From: Haliclona indistincta | Lineage: Eukaryota > Porifera > Demospongiae > Haplosclerida > Chalinidae | Reading direction: 5' to 3' | Assembly (NCBI GenBank): GCA_964017065.1 | Contig: OZ024783.1 | Span: forward strand, 7,790,391-7,854,390 | DNA length: 64,000 nt | Shown: positions 1 through 26,500 of the stretch, in pieces | How positions within the stretch are numbered: the stretch's first letter is position 1 | How the letters are laid out: each line of letters begins with the position of its first letter | Made by a program: the position numbers and the translations under genes | The notes under the pieces: generated by a model | The model's input: the letters and a program-made list of their open reading frames with translations, nothing else | Database searches by the model: none | Told to the model about the DNA's origin: nothing

Positions 1-56
1 GTAAAAGACTGAGTAGTTACATGCTTTTAATTCTGTTTTTATCATAATATTATGCA

Positions 57-2009
<1,953 letters not shown>

Positions 2010-3486
2010 AAAATGCATTATTGTTATTTAAATAGCAATGAACCGCTAATGGGTGTAGCACCGAAAGTCATATGATTTCCTGTGGAATATTCGCAATGCA
2101 CCATAGCTAGCCGTGGTGTACATAATTTTTATTATACTTGTCATCCCAACGCAGTCTTAGGGTTGAGCACAATATTCTGGAATATTGTACATGTATGGGG
2201 AGTATTGTATATTGCAGGAATAGAATAGTTTTGAGGAAGAATTTTTGAAGCCATGGCGTAAATTAAAAGTTCATGTAATGCAAGACTAAAGCAGTGTATT
2301 CTGATAGGCAGTACAGTGCATTACTCATAGAAACATTAATGATATTACATCTGTCGTCAAAATTACAAAAATAACTTGTGATTGTCGTAGAATTGTGTCA
2401 TTTTATTGTGCCGGTTATAATTATTGGGTATTTCTGGAAAGAATAAAGCACCAAAGGTGCAGATGCCTCGGTGCAGTAGCATGTATGCTAGCATGCAATT
2501 AGCAGATGCATTATGACAGCACGTATGCATGAATGCAGTAGATCCATGGAAGCATCAAAACAGTGTCATAGAAGCATGCAATGCAAGCTACAGTAGAAGT
2601 GACCAGCAGATCCATGGAACATGCAGGCCAACAGCAGATCATAGCAACAGTGCTATGGAAGCACAGGCTAGTGGCAGCTATCCAGCAGCAGGCAAGCAGC
2701 AGATCATAGAGACAGTGCTATGGAAGCGCAGGCTAGTGGCAGCTATCCAGTAGCAGCAGATCATAGCAACAGTGCTATGGAAGTGCATGCTAGTGACAGC
2801 TTATCCAGCAGCAGCAGCAGATCATAGCAACAGTGCTATGGAAGCGCAGGCTAGTGGTAGCTATTCAGCAGCAGCAGATCATAGCAACAGTGCTATGGAA
2901 GCACAGGCTAGTAGCAGCTATCCAGCAGCAGCAGCAGCAGCAGGCAAGCAGCAGATCATAGCAACAGTTCTATGGAAGCGCAGGCTAGTGGCAGCTATCC
3001 AGCAACTGTACAAGCTGTTGTACAAAAGTTGTATTGAAGCCAAACAGAATAATGTAGCTGGGCGTGACTGTACCTGCTCTGCTCGCTCCGGCTCACCTGT
3101 CGAGCAGCTAAGTGAACTCAAACACGCTTTCGCTCGCTAGTTTCACTGCTGCCAATGGAATCGCACGAGCTGTACTATCACAGATCAAGCCTTCAAGTTG
3201 CACTGTAGCCATCTGTAGACAGTTTTGTCTATGAAGTAGGCCCGAGCGCTCAAGACGGCTGTTTAGGTTAGCAAATCACGCCATAAATTCAAAACAAAGG
3301 CTTTAATAGCAAATCTGTCAAATTTGATTTTCATAAACTATCGAGATCTACCTGTATTGCAAGTTTCAGCGCTTAGTAGCAAGCGGTTGCTGAGATACGC
3401 ATTGCGGACACACACACAAACGAACAGACTACTGTATGCCTCGTGGCATGGGCTGACCTTTGGCAAGCAATGTACACACGGGGAGG
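2010..3486. other. Intergenic region between two tandem ABCC genes
   Basis: No exon was recognised here. It presumably holds the 3' UTR of the upstream ABCC gene and the promoter of the downstream one. The clear content is a minisatellite at about 2560-3005; the rest is AT-rich sequence without a TATA box or polyadenylation site I would defend. Confidence 0.6.
2560..3005. repeat. Minisatellite, ~57-60 bp unit, about 7 copies
   Basis: The unit reads roughly CAGCAGATCATAGCAACAG followed by TGCTATGGAAGCGCAGG and CTAGTGGCAGCTATC, and is repeated head to tail with variable numbers of CAG/GCA triplets between units. It can be read as an open frame (repeating HSNSAMEAQASGSY), but there is no start, splice context or family match, so I treat it as non-coding upstream of the second ABCC gene. 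Confidence 0.85.
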
Positions 3487-14697
<11,211 letters not shown>

Positions 14698-15043
14698 TTA
14701 TGTGTACAATTGCCTCATGTAAATGGATCAGATATTGTGTGGAAGGTATAACCCAATAGCTGATTACATGCATGCATGTTATTGTGGCAGAAGTGAAGGC
14801 CTGTGCATGAATTAGGTGCAGCTTCATGGGCTGATCTTTTGGCAAGCACGTATAGTAGAGGAATTTATGTCTCCACCCATTTTGCTGGCTATCATTCATT
14901 GTATATAGGAGCAGGTTTGGGCTCATTTTGTGCATGCATGAAGGTTGAATTATATTTGGCAAATTCGTGTTTTCAAACACAGCTAACCCATCTATGATTG
15001 AGAATGTCAGACTATGCTCATGTACAGTAGCCCACTCAATACA

Positions 15044-15845
15044 AAGTAAAGTAAAAAAGTTTTAATAAAAAAACTAAAAAGTGTAGGGATGACGCTTGCA
15101 AAAGTAAAGGAACAAGATGGGATGATGCTTGCAAAAGTAAAGGAACAAGATGGGATGATATTCTTGCAAAAGTAAAGGAACAAGATGGGATGGTGCTTGC
15201 AAAAGTAAAGGAACAAGATGGGATGATGCTTGCAAAAGTGAAGTATGTAAAAGTCCCAAGTATCCCTACATCAGCGGCTTGCTGCGATGGCGTGCAACTG
15301 ACATATGCGGAATCCTCTTCCTATACCTTTTACAACCGTCAATTACTTATCGGACTATGTCTTCCAAACCACAGATACCTCAGTTATTTACAACTGTCAA
15401 CTACTCCATCGGACTGCGTCCTCCAAACACAGATACCTCTAGTTACATGTTTACAACCGTCAATTACTTCATCGGACTGCGTCCTCCAAACACAGATACC
15501 TCTAGTTGTTTACAACCGTCAATTACTTCATCGGACTGCGTCCTCCTAACACAGATACCTCTAATTATTTACAACCGTCAATTACTTCATCGGACTGCGT
15601 CCTCCTTCAAGCCGCTGATGTAGGGATACTTGGGACTTTTACATACTTCACTTTTGCAAGCATCATCCCATCTTGTTCCTTTACTTTTGCAAGCACCATC
15701 CCATCTTGTTCCTTTACTTTTGCAAGAATATCATCCCATCTTGTTCCTTTACTTTTGCAAGCATCATCCCATCTTGTTCCTTTACTTTTGCAAGCGTCAT
15801 CCCTACACTTTTTAGTTTTTTTATTAAAACTTTTTTACTTTACTT
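15044..15845. repeat. Palindromic arms and central array of copy B
   Basis: Arms 15044-15281 and 15608-15845 are inverted copies. Translations of the two arms over 15074-15259 (minus) and 15630-15815 (plus) are identical across 61 residues, including B-only variants (GATGATATTCTTGC, GATGGTGCTTGC, GATGACGCTTGC). The centre (15282-15607) has about five units of CGGACTGCGTCCTCC followed by AACACAGATACCTCTAGTT and a CAACCGTCAATTACTTCAT segment. Confidence 0.9.
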
Positions 15846-17149
15846 GTTCCTGTTACTTTTTTGATCACTATCAGTTTGAACTTATTAGCTGTATTCTAGT
15901 TATGCTAGCTTTTATTTCATTTTTACAACTCTGTGAGCAGCAGATACTAGTCTAGTAGATCAGAAGGTTAATAGCCTCTAGACAGAGAGTCAAGGAACAT
16001 GGAATTTTATTATCGGCAATCACAAGAATAATGAAAAGGTTTAAATTAGTTAGAGAGGTTGAGAGTATGAGTTGACAACATGATATTTCTTAGCACTGTA
16101 ATGGATGAAGAAGAGACTAACACTAACAACTCAGCTCAGCTATGAGGATCATGATGGCTGGAAGCCTATATATACTATAAATGAGTCCGAGGCCTGCGCC
16201 GTACTACCATGCAGGCTTGCATGTTGATGTCGATATCACGATCACAGAGGCTTCTAGCTTCTTTCAATGACCAGTGTCCTGTTGTCAACAGCACAGGGGT
16301 CCTATGAGTACAGCTTACGCCGTGTAGTGTAAGAAACTTTACTAGTAGCCTGCCAGATCGCGCGGGTGATCACCGTCGTCCGGTTGGCGCCTGCCATGGG
16401 TCATGATGCCAGCATAGACAGATCAGTGTTACCCAGGGCATAGTATACTGCTTGTTCATACCTCTAGGCTCTAGCTAGCGCGCTGAAGCGCCCAGAGCAG
16501 AGAGAAAGCTCAGATGTGGGCGGAGTCAATGATAAGAAGCGACAAGAGGGTTAATTATTGGAGTTGCTGTAACAGTCCAAAACTGTCCAAAACCCATGTT
16601 TTTCAAGGAATACTCGCTTCTGGTAGTGTTTTATGCCTATCTAAAAAGTAAGTGCACTACCCCAGATATATACACGTGCAATTGTGTAGGTTTGGTAGTG
16701 ATTCGTTAACTCAGGACAGCGCTAGGCTTACTGAAAGAAGAAGAAAGAAGAAAGAAGAAAGAAGAAGACTGATGAACAATTCGCGTGGGCGGCGATTTCA
16801 GTTTACCACTTTAGAAACGTCTGCCCGCTTCGCCAAAGGTATTTTCATGCTCAGAACATTCGCCTGATCAATCCTAGATGTCTGGAATCTCGAGAAACGC
16901 TAAAACAGCGAAGATCTGTAACGACCTCCCTAAGAGTCGCCATCTTGATTTTCGTCGTCGAGCAAGCAGTCCCGGCGACTTTCATGGACTTCCTACAAGC
17001 GCTTACACTTCAGATTCCCCCAGAGATAGTCAAAATGCGGTAGAAATGTATAACAGTAGAGATATGTGCGATAACTCATTTTCACACATGAGTAGCCGCC
17101 ATCTTAGTTCGAGGTCATCCCTACATATCATTGCCGATCGGCAATGATA
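15044..17149 (+). mobile_element. Hairpin-arm repeat element, copy B (HINE-like)
   Basis: The most complete, uninterrupted copy. In order: AAGTAAAGTAAAAAAG terminus (15044); subterminal GTAGGGATGAC (15083-15093); arm of ~33 bp subrepeats (CTTGCAAAAGTAAAGGAACA plus AGATGGGATGATG); junction CCCTACATCAGCGGCTTG; central ~59 bp array; inverted arm to 15845; body of ~1.2 kb with a GAAGAAAGAA-rich tract near 16736-16767; inverted subterminal motif GTCATCCCTAC (17114-17124); and a perfect 24 bp palindrome (17126-17149). No ORF resembles a transposase, Rep/helicase or reverse transcriptase. The asymmetric ends, short subterminal inverted repeat, internal tandem array and terminal hairpin fit HINE/DINE-1-type non-autonomous Helentrons; this class assignment is inference. 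Confidence 0.8.
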
Positions 17150-17599
17150 ATGATGTCTAGTCATACGTATGAACTGATCTAGTCATGTGTGCCAATGAGT
17201 CAAAATATTATACTATGAATCAATTTCAACCAGTTTCACGAAATAATCTGACTTTGCAAAGAAGATCGCTAAAAAACACGAAATTAATTATTATTCATTA
17301 CATTAGTATGACCTGTAATGGGCGGGGCGGGTAAGCTTAAGCTATGACGTCATCATTTATCATCAGCTGGGCGGAGAAGTTTAGTAGTCGACGAGTTGTT
17401 GAGCTTTTGCAACGTACCCTACCTACGTCTACTCTACTTCTACTCTGGGTTGCGATCAGCAAGTTAGAGAGCACTAGACCGACCAGATGCTATGAGTGTT
17501 GTTCCATGATTGGAGGTCACACGAGTATATCTTTTGAAGCTAGCTTTACTCTGCCAGCTGACTCAGCTCTCGACCGAGACAACAATCTGACAGCGACCC

Positions 17600-20500
17600 A
17601 TGGACGAGTTTAAAGTCACTGAGGTACGGACCAGCCCTACTATTCTTGTGTATCTGTGTCTGTATGTCTTTTGCGAGTCTTGTGTCATGTTCCACGGCAA
17701 CGCCCACTCATGAGATTTAATTCCTTTCCCCCTAGACTCTCAGGCATGGATTTCCTCACCGACCAACCTGTCTCGCCTACGACTGTGTGCAGCAGCTACT
17801 GGCTATAGGATCACATAATGGATCAGTCCTCATGTATCCACTACAGTACTTGATTTGTGTACATTTTATGTAACTATGCAGCTTGCGTTGTTGTCACTTT
17901 AATAACTGGAACAAGCATACAGTAGTATCTGTCTATACAAAGGGTTTAGTGTAACAATACCTGCTGGGCAATAATGCATTTAAAAATTCACTCAGTATAC
18001 TGACTCTTTAGTCACACCGCATGACATTATTGGTACAGCGGCTTTCACTTCTATTTTATGGGTGTCCCTGGTTACATAGTAAAGTGATGGATATGCAATA
18101 CGCTGTGCTTTATCGGCAATAAAATCCGCTCTACTCAAGCTCTTTCAGCTGGACTAGTGAACTACCTTCTTTGTAGTGATTGACACAAGTTCAGTTGCTA
18201 TTCATCATTTCACGAAATGAAAAATAAGTAGTTTATTCACATTGCAATACAGTTTTTTGACCTTGACTGTTTTGATGCATAGACTGGGTCAGAGAGGGTT
18301 AATGCGGGAACTACATCATCCTAATACCACTGTACACATAGTGTGTATGGCATTCGGGATCAATAAGGTCAGGAGAACTAGAGATGTTTCCCACTAGATA
18401 ATCTAAGTGAATATAGCAGACTCCCATAACACATAATGCATACTTTTTCACAAATCATAATTTTTACAATGTCTAGATAAGGTAACTCAATCTTAGTCTA
18501 GTGTGATATTATGACCCTCTTCCGCAAAACGAAAAAAGGGGCGAGTCTGATGCAGGATTGGACCCGCCCCCTTTTTTGTTTTGCGGGAGAGGATCATAGC
18601 GCACTAGACTACCTCAATCTCTGCTTTGATGTTGCTGTAGCCTCATGCCCAAGCGTTAGTAGTGATCAAGGGGAAGTAATAGCACCTGGGTACGAGGTCA
18701 TATCTTTAATAGCACTTAGCTAAGTTGTAACAGAACAATTTTCAAAAAGAGGGTTGTCAAAGACTTAGTTGCAAACACTGTGCGTGATGGCTGCTAGTGT
18801 GTTAATGCATAAGCTCCTCATTTATATGGTTTGTTTAACCTGTTCTCTTTTGTAGGGTTTGTTAGTGACTGTGTGTTCCAGCGGAGTAATGTACTTGTGG
18901 TCATTCGTTGATCAGGACCCGGTCATCATAGACACCCTGAGTATGGACAGAAACTGGTACGTGATGCTGTGTGTGTACACTTTGCACCGTCAAGTGCCTA
19001 CATACTAGTAACAAATGTAACATGTACTAGTGACGTCGTTAGGTGTCAGTCAACAGCAACTAGCTGAACTAGCTATAGTCAGCACAGCAGCCACTGATGT
19101 AGGTATCTATGGTCTGTTAGCAAGTCCCATTCCATGCTTGTTCCTTGTTAGTTTGCATTGTGGACCAGTGGTAGATTTCACAACCCTACATCCTTTTGAT
19201 TTCGACAGAAATCTTTTTAATTTTCTTGTTTTGTGTCCTTTGGGTGTGGTGATGTAAATCTGTGTTTGCCAAATTCCATTGCTATGTATGATGTGCAGCA
19301 AGTCATGAATTATGATAATTTTTTTATGTTGCAGTCCTACACTGCTGAATTGGCCGTTTGTTTCAAACTGGCTGTACATTGGTACAAAGGAGGGGAACAC
19401 GTTCTTTGTGAAGGTGGAAGAAAGCGGTGCTGGGTTTAAACTGATTCTGAGCGAGGAGGACACAATCCACTGGAACAAAGTGGCAGAACGAAGGTAGGTA
19501 TGGATTTCGATAATGCACTGAGTTCAAGGTTCATAATTATGGGAATTTGGAAATTGAGAGCATTCACTTCAACTCTTGTTATGTATACCACTCACACATG
19601 TGTGTATTACTGGTCTCAGAGGCATGTCTTCAATTCTTGCATGTCTACAATCTTATAAACCCGGTAAAAATTCAAGCACTACTAGCACACGTAGAAAAGT
19701 CTTGGGTGTAAATGTAGGCTCCGGCTTTAATCTTATTGGCTGTTCTTGATCAATTACCATGCAGTTATAGCTATCTATTTTGAATAATTAAAAGTTCTTT
19801 TGAATAGAGGTTATCGTTTGTTAACTTTCATAATCTTTGAATAGTATATGTTTCATTGTTCTTAGATTTCCGTTTGTTATAGATTGACCTGTGTACTGTA
19901 TAGTAGGTTGATATAGAGTGTGTGTGTATATACTGCCAGCAATGTGCAAGCTCATCTGTCATAGTAACACTATAAACACTATAATAATATAAAAACTATA
20001 GTGTACAAAGTATTGTGCAATGTGTAGTAATACTGTATGTATAGTTGTGTGTGTATAGTCAGTGTATTGTATGCACAGTGACACGTTGTGTGTTTGTGTT
20101 GCAGTGGTTCCCAGCGCACCTTACCAGGACAGCTGATTGCTGTCTGTGAAAATCCTGCTGAACACTGCAAGGTGTGTGAATTCACAAAACGCATTCTCAC
20201 CACCTCATAGAGTATTCACCATTATACCTTTTACAACAATGTACCTATTGTCAGTTTACGTAGTGTAAAATATCTCTGCTTTTGTGACAAAATTATCTGT
20301 TCTCGTAAAATGGGTATTTTTTCTGTATTTAGTTGCTGTTATCGTTCTCTGGAGGGATGAGTGTGTTGTGGTGTAACAAGACTAAGGAAGTTGACAAGAG
20401 ATTTTCATGTGATGTGAAGACGAGAGGAACTGTGAGTTCTATAATTGTACTCACATTGAACCAAAGTACTGTTGCCTCGTTTGCGTTGTCATAATGGCTT

Positions 20501-23500
20501 TTAAAGTATACCTAGATCAAAGGTCAAAAATCATAGATGCTGCCAGTGCTATTAATCCCATATTGCACACTCAGGCATTTATTGCACTAAGAATCTAAGA
20601 TAGCGGTGAACGCGCTTCGCGTCACTGTCAACTCACTCAACCGAAGATCTTTGACCGCGGTATGCTCTAAATTAGTTAAAGCACGGTAGGAGTGCTTTAA
20701 CTAATACATTATGGCTCTTAGACTATGCGGCTAAATCGACAGTTGGCTCTCGAATTGATGAAACGATAACACTTCCTTATTGTATTGTGATAAGTCACTG
20801 CAGTTCACTTTTCGGACTTAAACACGTTGTGCTTGCTCTGATTTCCTAACCTATTCGTGGTTTGTTTGTCCATACGGTAGACTCTCACAGCCGCTTGCTG
20901 GGTGACTAAGAACAAGTTTGTTGCTGGCTACAGCGACGGCAGTATAGTACCCTTTGACGTGAGATCAGGAAGGAGCAAACCACCATTGAAGCTAACCGGT
21001 AAGAAAGATGAATGTGGATATGTGTATATTTATGGCGAGGAGAGAGTATAGCAATTATACCAAGACTCCATGCTGTTAATATACCACCCAGTGTTGCACG
21101 ATGTATACTTTCTATACAGAAGGGCTAAGACCAAACCCAACCAATGCTCCTATTACTAAACTGCACTGCGCTAATCTCAAGGAGAGATGTCTGTACTATT
21201 CCGGTGGACACACCTCCTCGTCTGCTAACAGTTGCAACAGTGGAGCACTCATATCGATCTTCAATCTCAAGAAAGAGACTTGTAGACAACTGGAGTCACC
21301 TGATGGAAAGGTCATCGATTTCATCTGCCTACCAACCTCACCATATGCAAATGGTTAGTTGAGTACTCTTCTTGTACATATGTGTCTATTGTCTTGTTGC
21401 AGATGTACAGCAACCATTTGCGCTGGCTGTACTGACAGAGAACAAGCTAGCAATTGTTGACGTACAGAGCCCAGAGTGAGTTGATTCATAAGAAGTGCAT
21501 GCAGCGCATGGAACCTGGCTATCGTATGAACGAGTGACCAGAGTATACACGTCTTTTGTCAGTCTATACATTATACATTTAGACCATACTTCAATGTAAT
21601 TCTGCAATTTGATTGGTCAGCCAGAGGTGGTATATTTCACTTATACCACCTCTGATTTCACTTATACCACCTTTAATTAACCACGTAGAGCTAATAACCA
21701 CAAAAAATGGCATCGTCGAAAAACGCACGCGAGTGTACACTGCCATCGTTCGAAAACGGGCTGTTGCTTGACTCTGGGAACTTCTCTGGGCTCTCTACTA
21801 CCTCGAGCGCTTCTTTTGCTTAAGTGCAGGTATGGTCTAAACACCTCAGACGATAGATTCTCGGTGCCTACGAGATTTAGCTCACCTTGGAAACCGAAAT
21901 AGATGCCCTCGCGCTACGCGCTCGGGACGTCTAAAACATTGGTTTCCGCGGTGATCTAAATCCCGTAGACACCTCGAATCCATCGTCTAACCTATATATA
22001 TACACTGCCTGTTTAGAAAGTACCGTATTTATTCGGATTGACACCCGGGCGTTTATTCGAGACCAGGTGTTTAGTCAATTCAAGTAAATACAGTAAATTC
22101 CTAGGTTTTACTGTGCACAATATGTGAACTAATTTGCGAAAAGTTGTATTTTGGCTCCAGAAAATTTTGAGCGCATGCCTGTAATCAAATAGCTGCTACT
22201 CAATCAAACATAATTGAAAGTTAATGAAAGTTTCTATTGATTATTCTGCTTGCTGTATAAAAATTTCGAAGACACTGTTCTTCATTAATTTTATCCGAGA
22301 AACAGCCATTTGATTACAGGCATGCGTTCAAAATTTTCTGGAGCACAAAATTAATACCTCTTTTCGCAAATTAGGTCACATATTGTGAGTTTGAACATCC
22401 ATTTACATGTATCTATCTGTTACAGGTTGCCTAAGTACCCTCAGCCATACAGTCTCCATCTTGACTCCTCACCAGTAACCAGTCTAGTTCACTGCGGTGA
22501 CTGCAGCCCGGATGCCGAGGGCAGACTATATGCTCTGAAGTCGAAACTCAAACAACATCAACCACGAGAAACAAGAACAGTGAGTGCCACTTTTAAGCAT
22601 AAGTCATAAAACTTGACGTTTAGTCTTTGTAATAATGATACTAAACAGAGTTGTCCAACAAGCTGGCTTTCTCTATCGTACACTAGCTACATTATCACTC
22701 ATGAGCAAGTTTACACTTGCACGTGAGCCTGAAGCAAGCAGCTCTTGAGCAACTCGTGGTTTACCCACCCATACACTTGAGTACAATGTAATCACACTCG
22801 TGAGTCGAGCACGAGCAACTGTGCAACTGTGAGCAACTGTGAGTCGAGCACGCGCTGTTGTAAACTTGCTTGTGAGCGGTACTGTACCATGACATGAACA
22901 GCAATGAAATATTGTTATCTGTCGCTTTTCGTTGTAGTATTTGGTTGCTTGCTCAGCTTGTGTATAGTGTTATGTGTTGTTATAATTATTACTGTTATTA
23001 AAACATAATAAAGGCATAAATTGTTATTAACACAACATAATAAACTACTTCACTGAGGTGTAAAGGAAGGAAAAAACAAAAAACTAAGCTATACAAAATA
23101 ACTAAATAAACCACACAAAAAAAAACAATAAAAACAACACAAAAGCTAAAGCAGGTCAGATAAAGGAGGTAAAAAATTACAAGTACCTAAGACAGAGAGA
23201 GCGTTTCCTTTTGAATAGGCATCGATAAGCGCTGCTTAAGGTATGAAGTTGCATTAGCGTTCCCCAACTATCGAGTAATTCTTCGTTCATGGTCTTTCAC
23301 AAAATAAAAAGTGTGTGGTCCAGAAACACCACAGTTTCTCAGTCAGATTCAACGGAGAAAGGAATGAACGGAATACTGTTATTGTTTGTTTTCTTTAGTT
23401 ATGGCCGCTCAATGGAGGAGTTTGGGACAGCAGAGCTAAGAAAATACCATCACAACTCATTGTCACTGGGTAAGCTAGACATAATATATGCTTTAGCTAC

Positions 23501-26500
23501 ACAGAAATGTTTAAAAACTTTTTTCTTTCTCAGTCATCTAGATGGAACTGTACATTTCTGGTTATGCTATCATGGTGAGAATTACATATAATTATTTTAA
23601 AATCTCTAATCATCACCCAACCTACCTTCCACTTGTTACTATCTGCCTCTTTTTCTCGCTCTCTGCTTCTTTATTTTTTCTCCAGATATATTTGAGCTAG
23701 CTTTTTCTGTCTGTACTGGTGAATATTTCCATAGTCCTGCTAGCCGAAAACCTAGTCCTACTTCCGATCAAGAAGATCTAGCAGTAGAAATGATTAAGGT
23801 ATAGAAAAACAGCTCGTATTCACTACTTAACCACTCACTCACTCACTCTTTCTCTCACTCTCACTCACTCACTCTTTCACTCTCTCCACTCACTCACTCG
23901 TTCACTCGCTCATTCACTCATTTATTAATTCACTCACTCTCTCACTCACTCACTCACTCTTTCACTCACTCACTCACTCGTTCACTCACTCTCTTACTCA
24001 CTCTTTCACTCACTCACTCGTTCACTCGTTCACTCACTCTTTCACACACTCTTTCACTCACTCACTCACTCACTCACTCACTCGTTCACTCACACTTTCA
24101 CTCACTCACTCACTCTTTCACTCACTCACTCACTCACTCACTCACTCACTCACTCACTCACTCATTCACTCACTCACTCACTCTACTCTCTGCTCATCAT
24201 TCATTCATTCTTGCAGATGTCATTGGAACAGCAGACACTGATAGTAACCAATGCTATAGGGCATGTCTTACTGTTCAGCTTAGAACAAGAATCCTCTAGT
24301 ATTACAGTCAAGGTAACTAAACCCATAGAATTAATAATACAGTAACTTTGTGTAATGTATTTGTCATCTTGTATGGACATGTCAATATGTCTATGTCAAA
24401 ATTGTACTATAACCAAAGCACTGTAAGAGTCGTATACATAATAGTTAGACAGCGCATCCGATGATCTACATGATTTAGAAGCCCGAGAGCCGTTGCTAAA
24501 TAGCGTCCGAGCGTAGCGAAGGCGCTATGGTAACTGCATGAGGGTTTCTATATCACGTAATTCCGATTGGATGTGCTGTCTAACTGATTTAGACCATAGC
24601 AACAGCAAACAGAAACGACATGAACGACGAGCAAAGACACGTGAGCGTTGTTAAAATTATTCAGTAGAACTCCGTGCACAGAACCGTAATCTGCGCCATG
24701 TGTTGGGATTCCATTATGAGGTCGCGGCAGTGGCAGGATTCCATTATGAGCTATAGAGACCCGCAGCTACGCTTCCTGATTGGTCAACATTGCTTAGCTG
24801 TGGTCTAAAGTAAACTTAGAAATTTTATGGTAGCTTTATACGAATGTTGTTCGATCGCACCATTGAGTCTACATGTATATATTTTGCTCCAAACCTTTCT
24901 ACATTTATAGTGTTGTGCTTTTTTCTCAGTCGCAGGAAATCGTTCTACATGACAGTGCAAGTGAGAAGATGGGTGTCGGCTACGGGATCGCCCCTCGGTC
25001 TACTGATGAGTGGAGGTTCACTGCTGGTTTGAAGCGACGGATAAAAGAGGGAGAGGAGGAGGAGAGTGCACACAGAGTGCAGCTACTGTTTCACTGTTGC
25101 TGTTACTATCAAAAAGGCTTCACAAGACAGATCATTAGTGTGGGGAGTGTTGAGTACAGCAATCGAATGGAACTGTGAGTGGTACAATGAATTTTATGTA
25201 TTTACTGTAGTCAGAAAAGACTCTACACAAATTTATCAGCTCAGCAGAACAATACAGCTCATTGCTTTACGGATATTGAACTACCGTATATTGGGAAATT
25301 TTCGTCTATTAGTTCTCTCTAGAACAGAAAATTTTCACGTTGTTTAATAATCATCGCTAGCTGTGCCGTTTAATAATTATAAAACGCATTGTGTTTGATT
25401 TTCGTCGCAAGGATAGTAATCCCGTGAGCGACGAATATTCTAATCCTGAATATTCTAATCCTGTATAGATCCTTTACTGGTGCACTAAAACTCAATGTAA
25501 TGTTTGTCACCACTTACGAGTAAGTTCACTCGTATTGCACCATAATAATACATATGTAGCACTCAACTGACATATCGTTTTTCATCTACTTAGCACTCAC
25601 TGTGTCTGTGTACTGTTACTTCTCCTTCCCAGGTTAGCAGTTGGTACCACACAAGGACTGGCTTTGGTAGACACTGAAAGAGACGATGTGATTGAAACCA
25701 TCACCAACAGTAGACAACTACTCAGTGAGCCCATCACCATTTTTCACATTTCCCTTCATCCGATGTTTCTCTCAACTTTTCTCACTAGAAATGGCTGATC
25801 CCACATTCTCTGGTGGATTCAAACGGAGTGGTAAAGAAGGAAAAAAATTCTTCCGGAAAGTTCCAAAGTTGTTTCGATCACGGAAAACTTCAGCAAGCGC
25901 TGATCCCGGAGCAGCTAGTCCTGAGTGAGTCTCCATTGGTATTTCACACTTTACTCTGTACGTGTATGTGCGTGTTCATCTGACATGTAGTCCCGAACCA
26001 GAACCAGACCAAGATTTAGACTGTTATGTTACTCTGTTGGAGATTGTGTACTTCATGTGCAATGAATGTAAGAGCTTAGCGTACTATTACGTACAAAACT
26101 TGTAGTTTTAGGTCTTTTGCAAATTATTGTTCTTAGCGTACTGTACTATTACGTATTACAGTGAAACCTGTCTTAAGGACTTCTTGTGTAATAAGACCAC
26201 CTCTATATTAAGACCACAATAATATTTTCAATCACTTTATACATGATTTTATGTAGGTACTCTCTATTAAGACCACAAATTTTGGTCCCAAGGGTGGTCT
26301 TATTAAGCAGGTTTCTCTGTACGTAGTTTTAGATCTTTTTCCAAATTATTGTTGTTCATTTGATGATTTTCTTTGTTTCTCTCAGCTCCATCTCAACCCC
26401 TCCCTACTCTATGGGTGGGAACCAGCAGTAGTAAATTTTGTGCATTTCGAGTGAGTTTCAAGGAGGGAGCAGCTATTTGCTCCGAGAGACTAGAGTTATC

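Larger units (their letters stand above)
14698..17599. other. Intergenic interval between ABCC and tomosyn genes
   Basis: No gene was recognised. Bases 15044-17149 are repeat element B. The remaining ~350 bp on the left is the ABCC 3' flank and ~450 bp on the right is the tomosyn promoter/5' UTR. That right part includes the G/C-richer tract around 17317-17390. No defined promoter motif could be supported. Confidence 0.65.

Noticed and set aside
2772..3140. Possible repeat protein (HSNSAMEAQASGSY units)
   Set aside because: Coding potential follows from the minisatellite unit length; no splice sites, start or flanking homology.
15282..15607. CRISPR-like array of ~59 bp units
   Set aside because: Units are whole tandem repeats without unique spacers, sit inside a eukaryotic mobile element, and there are no cas genes.
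15074..15815. Leu/Ser/Phe-rich ORFs (QASSHLVPLLL-type repeats) in the hairpin arms
   Set aside because: They mirror each other in the two inverted arms and follow the ~33 bp subrepeat period; no start context or family match.
23823..24190. CACT array as a satellite or centromeric repeat
   Set aside because: Short, single, intronic simple repeat with irregular units.
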